This document shows, piece by piece, positions 1 to 7,070 of a stretch of DNA of 7,070 bases. Both the position numbers and the translations under genes were made by a program. Source of the DNA: JBFKUL01 sp041635755. GTDB taxonomy: Bacteria; Pseudomonadota; Gammaproteobacteria; Burkholderiales; SG8-39. The notes under the pieces are model-generated. The model worked only from the letters and a program-made list of their open reading frames with translations. It ran no database searches and was not told the origin of the DNA. Within the stretch, counting starts at the first letter, position 1, and each line of letters opens with the position of its first letter. The stretch covers positions 1 to 7,070 of the forward strand of contig JBFKUL010000155.1 in assembly GCA_041635755.1 (NCBI GenBank), given 5' to 3'.

Positions 1-1446
1 ATGAACGAGGGCGTGTACGACTGGGACATCACCAGCGGGACAATCTACTACTCCGAGCGCGTGATGGCTTCGACCGGCATGACCCCGGACGTGAACCGCA
101 CGCCGAAGGACTGGCGCGGCCGCATCCATCCCGAGGACTTGCCCGAGTACGATCGCCGGCTGGTCGAGCACTTCAAGGGGCAAAGCGAGCGCTTTGAGTA
201 CGATTACCGCTTCCGGGCGCTCGACGGCTCGTGGCGCTGGGCGAGGCAGCACGGCATTGCGCTGCGCGACGCGAGCGGGCACGCCTACCGCATGATCGGC
301 TCGACCGGCGATATCACCAAGCTCAAGCGCATCGAGCTGGCGCTGCGCGAGAGCGAGGAGCGCTACGCGCTCGCCACACGGGCCGCGACGGCCGGCGTCT
401 ACGAATGGAACATCGAGAGCGGCGCGATGATCGTTTCCGACCGGGCGCGCGAGTTCTTTGACTTCCGCCCGGGCGAGCTCACGCCCGCGATCTGGAACGA
501 ACGCATCCACGCGGACGACTTCGCCGGATACCGGCGGGCGACCGTGACACATCTAAAGGGCGAGACGCCGATCCTCGAGCATGAGTACCGGGTGCGCGAC
601 GGTGCCGGCACTTACCGGTGGATCCACGACCGCGGCATCGCCGTGCGATCTTCCGCAGGCCGCGCCACCAAGCTGATCGGAGTGATCAACGACATAACTC
701 AGAGCAAGCTCGCAGCGATCGAGCTGCACGAGGCGCGCGACCGCGCCGAGGCGCTCACCAAGGCGAAGAGCGAGTTTCTGGCCAACATGTCGCACGAGTT
801 GCGCACGCCGCTTAACGCGATCATCGGCTTTTCCGAAGTGCTCAACGAGCGCATGTTCGGCGAGCTGAACGCCAAGCAGGCCGAGTACATCAAGGACATC
901 CTGGGCTCCGGACGACACCTGCTCTCGCTGATCAACGACATCCTGGATCTCTCCAAGGTTGAGGCGGGGCACATGGAGCTCGAGCTCTCGCATTTGCAGG
1001 TTCCGGAGGTGCTGTCCGCCAGCATTGCGCTGGTGCGAGAGCGGGCTACACGCCACGGCATTGAGCTCAAGCTCGATGCAGGTCCCGGCGTTGGTGAAAT
1101 TCAGGCCGATGAGCGTAAGCTCAAGCAGATCGCCCTCAACCTGCTTTCGAACGCAGTGAAGTTCACGCCGGATGGCGGACGCATTGTCATGAGCGCGCGA
1201 CTCGACGATGGCGAGATCTCGATTGCCGTGCAGGACTCGGGCGTCGGCATCGCGCCCGAGGACCAGATGGCCGTGTTCCAGGAGTTCAAGCAGGTGGGGG
1301 GCGACCACGCGCGCAAGTCCGAAGGCACCGGTCTCGGCCTGACGCTGACGAAGCGGCTGGTCGAACTGCACGGCGGCCGCATTCAGGTGCAAAGCGCGCC
1401 GGGCCGGGGCTCGACGTTCACGTTTACCTTGCCGATTCGCCACTGA
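1..1446 (+). CDS. Sensor histidine kinase with two PAS domains (N-terminus cut by window edge)
   Basis: Two-component sensor kinase that autophosphorylates on a histidine and passes the phosphate to a receiver Asp. Visible order: PAS/PAC 1 (about residues 1-112), PAS/PAC 2 (about 117-238), a short helical linker rich in Glu, Arg and Ala, a HisKA dimerisation domain, and a HATPase_c domain to the end. The H-box SHELRTP places the phospho-acceptor at H265. ATP-site motifs are the N-box around N384, the G1 box DSGVGI (D412-I417) and the G2 box GTGLGL (442-447), so the kinase core looks intact. No membrane segment is visible, but the frame is open at base 1 and the first residues (NEGVYDWD) already lie inside a PAS fold, so the ATG at base 1 is probably an internal Met and upstream sensor or membrane parts may be missing. 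The PAS ligand cannot be predicted. It heads an operon with two receiver proteins, its likely phosphotransfer partners. Confidence 0.93.
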   Translation: MNEGVYDWDITSGTIYYSERVMASTGMTPDVNRTPKDWRGRIHPEDLPEYDRRLVEHFKGQSERFEYDYRFRALDGSWRWARQHGIALRDASGHAYRMIGSTGDITKLKRIELALRESEERYALATRAATAGVYEWNIESGAMIVSDRAREFFDFRPGELTPAIWNERIHADDFAGYRRATVTHLKGETPILEHEYRVRDGAGTYRWIHDRGIAVRSSAGRATKLIGVINDITQSKLAAIELHEARDRAEALTKAKSEFLANMSHELRTPLNAIIGFSEVLNERMFGELNAKQAEYIKDILGSGRHLLSLINDILDLSKVEAGHMELELSHLQVPEVLSASIALVRERATRHGIELKLDAGPGVGEIQADERKLKQIALNLLSNAVKFTPDGGRIVMSARLDDGEISIAVQDSGVGIAPEDQMAVFQEFKQVGGDHARKSEGTGLGLTLTKRLVELHGGRIQVQSAPGRGSTFTFTLPIRH

Positions 1447-1451
1447 GGAGG
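1446..1451 (+). promoter_or_regulatory. Shine-Dalgarno AGGAGG for the TTG-started receiver gene
   Basis: A perfect AGGAGG lies 4 bases before TTG at 1456. It begins on the last base of the kinase stop codon (TGA 1444-1446), so termination of the kinase and initiation of the receiver use the same bases, which favours translational coupling. It decides the TTG start: the resulting protein begins directly with the first receiver beta-strand, as in DivK and CheY relatives, and no better ATG or GTG is nearby. Confidence 0.75.
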
Positions 1452-1455
1452 TCCC

Positions 1456-1830
1456 TTGAGCGTCGTCCTGATTGTCGAAGACAACGAGCAGAACCTGAAG
1501 CTCGCGCGCGACGTGTTGCAGGCGAAGGGCTACGACACGCTCGAGGCGGGCACTGGCGAAGAGGGGGTGCTCCTCGCGCAGCGCAAGAAACCCGACCTCG
1601 TGCTGATGGACATCCAGCTGCCGGGCATCAACGGCATCGAGGCGCTCAAGCAGCTGCGCGGCGACCCGCGCACCGCGCGCATCCCGGTGATTGCGTTTAC
1701 CGCATCGGTCACCCCGACCGACCGCAGCAAGATCACGCAGGCCGGGTTCGACGCGTTTCTGAGCAAGCCGATCAACCTGAAGGAGTTCGTCGAGACCGTG
1801 AAGCGCGTCCTGGAGGCCGGACCGCGATGA
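1456..1830 (+). CDS. Single-domain response regulator, DivK/CheY-like
   Basis: A 124-residue protein made only of a receiver domain, with no output domain. All conserved receiver residues are present: acidic pair E8-D9 (in LIVEDN), phospho-acceptor D52 (in LMDIQLPG), switch residue T82 (in AFTAS) and K104 (in LSKPIN). Sequence style (VEDNEQN near the start, SKPIN near the end) resembles DivK and the receivers of hybrid kinases. Such proteins act by protein contact, as phosphorelay intermediates, as allosteric regulators of kinases, or as phosphate sinks. Lying between a kinase and a receiver-cyclase, it probably takes phosphate from that kinase and modulates the cyclase branch; this is inference from gene order. 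It starts with TTG behind a strong Shine-Dalgarno site, and its stop codon overlaps the next start as ATGA. I avoid the symbol divK because the cell-cycle role of Caulobacter DivK cannot be assumed. Confidence 0.92.
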   Translation: MSVVLIVEDNEQNLKLARDVLQAKGYDTLEAGTGEEGVLLAQRKKPDLVLMDIQLPGINGIEALKQLRGDPRTARIPVIAFTASVTPTDRSKITQAGFDAFLSKPINLKEFVETVKRVLEAGPR

Positions 1831-2939
1831 CGGCGCAGGCCAGGATCCTGGTGGTCGACGACACGCCGGCGAACGTCAAGCTGCTCGCCGACCTGCTCGG
1901 CGTGAAGGGTTACGCGACGGCCACCGCCGCGAACGGCGAGGAGGGGCTCGCCAAGGTGGCCTCGTGGAAGCCGGACCTCGTGCTGCTCGACATCATGATG
2001 CCGGGGCTGTCGGGCTACGACGTGTGCCGCAAGATCCGCGAGAACAAGGATACGGCGCTGCTGCCGGTGGTGCTGGTCACCTCGCTCGACCCGCAGCAGG
2101 AACGCGTCAAGGGCATCGAGGCGGGGGCGGACGATTTCCTCTCCAAGCCGATCAACCAGCCCGAGCTTTTTGCGCGCGTGAAATCGCTGCTGCGCGTGAA
2201 GGCGCTGCAGGACGAGGTGAAGCGCCAGGCCGAGCAGCTCGCGGAATGGAACGCGGGCCTGGAGGAGCGCGTGCGCAAGCAGGTCTCGCAGCTCGAGCGC
2301 CTCGGGCGGCTGAAGAGCTTCTTTTCGCCGCAGCTCGGCGAGGCGATCGTCGCGGGCGGCGGCGAGGAGCTGCTCAAGACGCACCGGCGCGAGATCAACG
2401 TCGTGTTCCTCGACCTGCGCGGCTTCACCCTGTTGACCGACAGCGCCGAGCCCGAGGAGGTCATGGAGCTGCTGCGCGAGTTCCATGCCGCCATGGGGCA
2501 GCTGATCCTCGCGCACGGCGGCACGCTCGAGCGCTTCACCGGCGACGGCATGATGATCTTCTTCAACGACCCCGTGCCGCTCGAGCGACCGGCGGAGCAG
2601 GCGGTGGCCATGTCGCTTGAGATGCAGCGCGCGTTCGCGCCGATCGGCGCGTCCTGGACCAAGCGCGGCTTCGAGCTCGCGCTCTCGATTGGCATCGCGC
2701 AAGGCTACGCGACACTCGGCGCGATCGGTTTCGAGGGCCGCTGGGACTACGCCGCAATCGGCAACGTCACCAACCTCGCGGCACGGCTGTGCGCCAAGGC
2801 GGCCGGCGGGCAGGTGCTTGCGGATCGCAAGACCATGGCGAAGGTCGATGGAAAGTTCCAGGCCGAGCCGGTGGGCGAGCTCGAGCTGAAGGGATTCACG
2901 AAGCCGGTGGCTGCGTTCTCGCTGCGCGCGAGCGCCTGA
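1827..2939 (+). CDS. Response regulator with class III adenylate/guanylate cyclase output domain
   Basis: A 370-residue phosphorylation-controlled nucleotide cyclase that should make cAMP or cGMP. Residues 5-123 form a receiver: D11-D12 acidic pair, phospho-acceptor D55 (LLDIMMPG), T85, K107 (LSKPIN). Residues about 124-162 are a charged heptad-like helix (coiled coil) that probably carries the signal and dimerises. Residues about 185-368 are a class III cyclase catalytic domain: metal-binding D196 (FLDLRGFT) and D240 (FTGDGMMIFF), and transition-state residues N316 and R320 (NLAARL). The two purine-specificity positions are atypical: R236 where Lys is usual, and A309 where Asp, Thr or Ser is usual. 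Substrate choice therefore cannot be read from the sequence, though activity looks likely. The start overlaps the previous stop (ATGA, 1827-1830), with GGAGG at 1812-1816 as ribosome site. No membrane segment, so cytoplasmic. It is the output end of the operon. Confidence 0.92.
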   Translation: MTAQARILVVDDTPANVKLLADLLGVKGYATATAANGEEGLAKVASWKPDLVLLDIMMPGLSGYDVCRKIRENKDTALLPVVLVTSLDPQQERVKGIEAGADDFLSKPINQPELFARVKSLLRVKALQDEVKRQAEQLAEWNAGLEERVRKQVSQLERLGRLKSFFSPQLGEAIVAGGGEELLKTHRREINVVFLDLRGFTLLTDSAEPEEVMELLREFHAAMGQLILAHGGTLERFTGDGMMIFFNDPVPLERPAEQAVAMSLEMQRAFAPIGASWTKRGFELALSIGIAQGYATLGAIGFEGRWDYAAIGNVTNLAARLCAKAAGGQVLADRKTMAKVDGKFQAEPVGELELKGFTKPVAAFSLRASA

Positions 2940-3644
2940 TCAGTCCTCGGGCGGGCAGGGCCAGGACTTAGGCGGATTCAGGCCTGCGGGCAGCTTTGTG
3001 TTGGCGTTGCCGCAGGTGGCCTCGAGCTGCGCCTGCACCAGGCCCTTGGTGCCGGAAAAGTCGACGCCCTCGATGCGCGCACGAAACAGGTAGGCCCCTT
3101 TCAGGTTGGCGCCGCCGAGCTTCGCTTCGCTCAGCACGGCGCGCGAGAGCTCGGCATTGGTGAGATCGGCGCGCTCGAGCTTCGCGCCCCGCAGCTGCGC
3201 ACGGCCCAGGTCCGCCTTCTGCAGCGTTGCGCCGGTGAGATCGGCGAAGTCCATGTTGGCGCGCGTCATCTCGGCCTTGGTCAGGTCGGCATCCTTCAGC
3301 CGCGCGCCGGACAAATCCGAGCGATAGCCGTTCGCCTTGTCGAGCTTGGCGCGGCTCAGCTCGGCGCCGCGCAAGCGCGCGTGATCCAGGCTCGCGCCCG
3401 AAAGCTGCGCGGCGGTGAGGTTGGCACGCGAGAGATCCGTTCGGCCAAAGTCGGTCTGCACGAAGCGCCCGCCGCTCAGGTCACGCCCGGCGAGAATCAG
3501 GCGGCGTTTCTCGCACTTGCTCCAGTCGACCCCCGCCGCCGGCGAGTCACGGCATTCGGCGAACGCCGCGCCGGGTGCGAGCAACGCGCAAAGCAAAAGT
3601 CCGGGCAGCGCCCAGCGTGCATACGTGATTGCGTTTGATCTCAT
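2940..3644 (-). CDS. Secreted pentapeptide-repeat protein
   Basis: A 234-residue protein of unknown specific function. Residues 1-29 are a Sec signal peptide: basic start (R2, R10), hydrophobic core, and an AFA site before E30; there is no lipobox, so a soluble periplasmic or exported protein is expected. Residues about 48-201 are roughly 30 tandem A(D/N)LXX-type pentapeptides (ADLTK, ANLKG, ADLTN and similar), which fold as a right-handed quadrilateral beta-helix. The ends are capped by short non-repeat segments with two cysteines each: C31 and C44 around VDW, and C211 and C230 in a tail ending SWPC. From memory, these caps recur in a family of proteobacterial secreted pentapeptide proteins; the pairs may form disulfides. 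Family members include gyrase-mimic resistance proteins, but those are cytoplasmic, so that role is unlikely here. The ribosome site is weak (GGAA directly before ATG). No other in-frame ATG fits, and an upstream in-frame TGA limits extension. Confidence 0.9.
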   Translation of the reverse strand: MRSNAITYARWALPGLLLCALLAPGAAFAECRDSPAAGVDWSKCEKRRLILAGRDLSGGRFVQTDFGRTDLSRANLTAAQLSGASLDHARLRGAELSRAKLDKANGYRSDLSGARLKDADLTKAEMTRANMDFADLTGATLQKADLGRAQLRGAKLERADLTNAELSRAVLSEAKLGGANLKGAYLFRARIEGVDFSGTKGLVQAQLEATCGNANTKLPAGLNPPKSWPCPPED

Positions 3645-3673
3645 TTCCAGTGATTCAATCGAGTAACCCGCTC

Positions 3674-3703
3674 ATGCTATCCGACTACGCCCGCTCGTCT
3701 CAG
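3674..3703 (-). promoter_or_regulatory. Candidate sigma70-type promoter for the pentapeptide-repeat gene
   Basis: Read on the - strand, CTGAGA (3698-3703) and TAGCAT (3674-3679) match the -35 and -10 consensus at 4 of 6 bases each, 18 bases apart. The -10 box lies 29 bases before the ATG at 3644, giving a short leader of about 20 bases. The match is weak and in GC-rich DNA could be chance. It is proposed because a promoter is expected in this gap and this is the best pair I found. Confidence 0.2.
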
Positions 3704-3709
3704 TTCAGC

Positions 3710-3740
3710 GCGCACAGCGAAACCATGGTTCGCAATGCGC
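3710..3740. repeat. 31-base imperfect dyad centred on CCATGG
   Basis: Arms GCGCA (3710-3714) and GCGAA (3717-3721) are the inverse of TTCGC (3729-3733) and TGCGC (3736-3740), interrupted by a 2-base mismatch on each side (CA against AA). The centre is A plus the palindrome CCATGG (3723-3728). It sits just upstream of the candidate promoter of the pentapeptide gene, so it could be a regulator binding site, or simply another hairpin of this structured gap. No known operator was recognised. Confidence 0.4.
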
Positions 3741-3755
3741 TTCATGATGAATCTT

Positions 3756-3772
3756 CTCCCAGGACTGGGGAG
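3756..3772. repeat. Short hairpin CTCCCA / TGGGGAG
   Basis: CTCCCA (3756-3761) can pair with TGGGGAG (3766-3772) around a GGAC loop, with one extra G in the right arm. It directly precedes the first 40-base repeat unit, so it may be part of the same composite element. No T-run follows on either strand. Confidence 0.4.
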
Positions 3773-3811
3773 GGGGTACGGGGAGAGGGGCTTCGTCCCT
3801 CCCCCTGTTCC
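3772..3811. repeat. 40-base hairpin repeat, unit 1
   Basis: The unit starts GGGGGTACGGGG and ends TCCCCCTGTTCC, exactly as unit 2 at 3834-3873. Its stem pairs AGGGG (3786-3790) with TCCCT (3796-3800) around the loop CTTCG, and continues with G3785 to C3801 and GGGG (3780-3783) to CCCC (3802-3805), leaving A3784 bulged. It lies in the non-coding gap 3645-3905 between two - strand genes. The closing G-T pair and bulge make it slightly weaker than unit 2. Confidence 0.7.
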
Positions 3812-3821
3812 AATCCTGCCG

Positions 3822-3834
3822 CGCGGTTACCGCG
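3822..3834. repeat. 13-base palindrome CGCGGT-T-ACCGCG
   Basis: A perfect 6-base inverted repeat around a single central T (3828). It fills the spacer between the two 40-base hairpin units and touches the first G of unit 2. It may be part of the repeat element or a protein-binding dyad; a one-base loop makes it unlikely to act as an RNA hairpin without opening a few pairs. Confidence 0.45.
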
Positions 3835-3873
3835 GGGGTACGGGGGGAGCGACTCCATCGCTCCCCCTGTTCC
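3834..3873. repeat. 40-base hairpin repeat, unit 2; possible 3' end of the fad transcript
   Basis: Second copy of the unit at 3772-3811, offset 62 bases. It contains a perfect 10-bp stem, GGGGGAGCGA (3843-3852) with TCGCTCCCCC (3858-3867), around the loop CTCCA. Compared with unit 1, one stem pair changes from G-C to C-G and another from G-T to A-T, so pairing is kept. On the - strand it begins 32 bases after the thiolase stop codon and could end or protect the fad mRNA, but no U-run follows, so it is not a canonical intrinsic terminator. Confidence 0.7.
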
Positions 3874-3905
3874 CATTTGTTCGCGGCCAGGTTTTCGCAG
3901 TGACC

Positions 3906-5084
3906 TCAGGCCACTTCGAACAAGCCGGCCGCTCCCATGCCGCCGCCGATGCACATGGTGACGACCACGTACTTCACGCCGCGGCGCTTGCCTTCGATCA
4001 GCGCGTGGCCGATCAGCCGGCTGCCGGTAACGCCGTAGGGATGGCCCACGGCGATCGAGCCGCCGTCGACGTTCAGGCGCTCGTTCGGAATGCCGAGCTT
4101 GTCCCGGCAGTAAATGACCTGCACCGCGAACGCCTCGTTCAGCTCCCACAACCCGATGTCGTCAACCTTCTTGCCGGTCTGCAGCAGCAGCTTCGGAATC
4201 GCGAACACGGGGCCAATGCCCATCTCGTCGGGCTCGCAGCCCGCCACCGCAAAGCCACGGAACACGCCCAGCGGCTTCAGTCCACGTTTGGCAGCTTCCT
4301 TGTCGCTCATCAGCACCTGGGCGCTCGCGCCATCGGAAAACTGACTCGCGTTGCCGGCGGCGATCACGCCGCCCTCGATCGCCGGCTTGATCTGCGACAC
4401 GCCCTCGTAGGTGGTGTCCGGACGGATCCCTTCATCCTCGGAGATCGTCACTTCCTTCATGGTTTCGGTGCTGGTGTTCTTGTCGATCACCTTCATCTTG
4501 GTGGTCACCGGGATGATCTCGTCCTTGAACTTGCCCTCGGCGCGCCCCTTGGCGGCTTTCAGCTGGCTGTCGACGCCGTAGCGGTCCTGCGCCTCGCGCG
4601 AGATCTTGTAGCGCTTGGCGACCATCTCCGCGGTCTGCAGCATTGGCCAGTAGATCTCGGGCTTGTGGCGGTGCAGCCACTCGTCCTGGATGTGGAACTT
4701 GTTCATCTCGTTCTGCACCAGCGAGATCGACTCGACGCCGCCCGCGACGAACACGTTCGCTTCCCCGGTCATGATGCGCTGCGCGGCGAGCGCCACGGTC
4801 TGCAGGCCCGAGGAGCAGAAGCGGTTTACGGTCATGCCCGAGACGGTCACCGGCATGCCGGCGCGCAACGCGACCTGGCGCGCAATGTTCATCCCGGTCG
4901 CCCCTTCCGGGTTGGCGCAGCCCATGATGACGTCGTACACCTCCTGCGGCTCGATCTTGGCGCGCTCCATCGCCGCCTTGACGGCCGCGCCGCCGAGCTT
5001 GGCGCCATGGGTCATGTTGAACGAGCCGCGCCAGCTCTTGGCGAGCGGCGTGCGCGCCGTGGATACGATGACTGCGTCCGTCAT
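3906..5084 (-). CDS. fadA: Thiolase (acetyl-CoA C-acyltransferase), beta-oxidation
   Basis: A 392-residue enzyme that cleaves 3-ketoacyl-CoA with CoA to acetyl-CoA and a shortened acyl-CoA, the last step of beta-oxidation. The whole thiolase fold is present at normal length. Catalytic residues: nucleophile C90 (NRFCSSG), N316 (NEAF loop), H348 (AVGHPYG) and acid/base C378 in the glycine-rich CIGGGMGAAG tail. It begins with the usual first strand (AVIVSTARTP). No signal or membrane segment, so cytoplasmic. The ATG follows AGGAGG by 6 bases and lies 15 bases after the stop of the hydratase/dehydrogenase gene, so the two are co-transcribed and probably form an alpha2beta2 complex as FadB and FadA do. 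The neighbour argues for a degradative rather than biosynthetic (PhaA/AtoB) thiolase, though the length fits either. The symbol is by functional analogy; fadI or an unnamed paralogue is possible. Confidence 0.93.
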   Translation of the reverse strand: MTDAVIVSTARTPLAKSWRGSFNMTHGAKLGGAAVKAAMERAKIEPQEVYDVIMGCANPEGATGMNIARQVALRAGMPVTVSGMTVNRFCSSGLQTVALAAQRIMTGEANVFVAGGVESISLVQNEMNKFHIQDEWLHRHKPEIYWPMLQTAEMVAKRYKISREAQDRYGVDSQLKAAKGRAEGKFKDEIIPVTTKMKVIDKNTSTETMKEVTISEDEGIRPDTTYEGVSQIKPAIEGGVIAAGNASQFSDGASAQVLMSDKEAAKRGLKPLGVFRGFAVAGCEPDEMGIGPVFAIPKLLLQTGKKVDDIGLWELNEAFAVQVIYCRDKLGIPNERLNVDGGSIAVGHPYGVTGSRLIGHALIEGKRRGVKYVVVTMCIGGGMGAAGLFEVA

Positions 5085-5090
5085 GTCACT

Positions 5091-5096
5091 CCTCCT
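5091..5096 (-). promoter_or_regulatory. Shine-Dalgarno AGGAGG for the thiolase gene
   Basis: On the - strand AGGAGG is followed by 6 bases (AGTGAC) and the ATG at 5082-5084. It fills most of the 15-base gap after the upstream gene's TGA (5100-5102), fixing the thiolase start and leaving no room for a separate promoter or terminator between the two genes. Confidence 0.8.
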
Positions 5097-5099
5097 GGG

Positions 5100-7070
<1,971 letters not shown>

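Noticed and set aside
1..3. ATG at base 1 as the true kinase start
   Set aside because: The following residues (NEGVYDWD) correspond to the interior of a PAS domain, so the N-terminal strand or helix would be missing; the gene most likely continues left of the window.
1530..2702. A 390-codon open frame on the - strand opposite the two receiver genes
   Set aside because: It overlaps clear receiver and cyclase motifs on the + strand, has no domain I recognise, and has the composition of a GC-rich shadow.
3570..3644. Lipoprotein signal in the pentapeptide-repeat protein (C19 in LLLC)
   Set aside because: Leu directly before the Cys does not fit a lipobox, the Cys lies within the hydrophobic core, and a good signal peptidase I site (AFA before E30) follows.
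3843..3867. Canonical Rho-independent terminator after the thiolase gene
   Set aside because: The stem is strong, but neither strand has a run of T after it, so only a non-canonical terminator or mRNA-stabilising role can be suggested.
3756..3873. CRISPR array or insertion-sequence ends
   Set aside because: There are only two repeat units, with self-complementary and diverging interiors, a single spacer that is itself palindromic, and no cas or transposase gene in the window.

Overview
The window is GC-rich, densely packed bacterial DNA. Gene style (PAS-type histidine kinase, DivK-like regulator, REC-cyclase fusion, fadB-fadA pair, near-perfect AGGAGG ribosome sites) points to a proteobacterium, most likely a betaproteobacterium. 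That placement is from general resemblance only; no rRNA or marker gene is present.

Left part (1-2939, + strand): a three-gene signalling operon. A histidine kinase with two visible PAS domains (its N-terminus lies outside the window) is followed by a stand-alone DivK-like receiver and then by a receiver fused through a coiled coil to a class III nucleotide cyclase. The first two genes are linked by a stop codon overlapping the Shine-Dalgarno sequence, the last two by an ATGA overlap. The simplest reading is that the kinase phosphorylates one or both receivers and the second turns the signal into a cyclic nucleotide.

Middle (2940-3905): on the - strand, a gene for a secreted pentapeptide-repeat protein whose stop codon abuts the cyclase stop codon tail to tail. 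Upstream of it is a 261-base non-coding stretch rich in inverted repeats, including two 40-base repeat units that each fold into a hairpin and differ by compensatory changes in the stem.

Right part (3906-7070, - strand): a fatty-acid beta-oxidation operon. A multifunctional enoyl-CoA hydratase/3-hydroxyacyl-CoA dehydrogenase (N-terminus cut by the window edge) is followed 15 bases later by a thiolase. Together they carry out the last three steps of the beta-oxidation spiral. All catalytic residues I could place are present in both.

Nothing here is clearly a new system. The points most worth a second look are the cyclase, which has unusual residues at both purine-specificity positions, and the repeated hairpins between the thiolase and pentapeptide genes.
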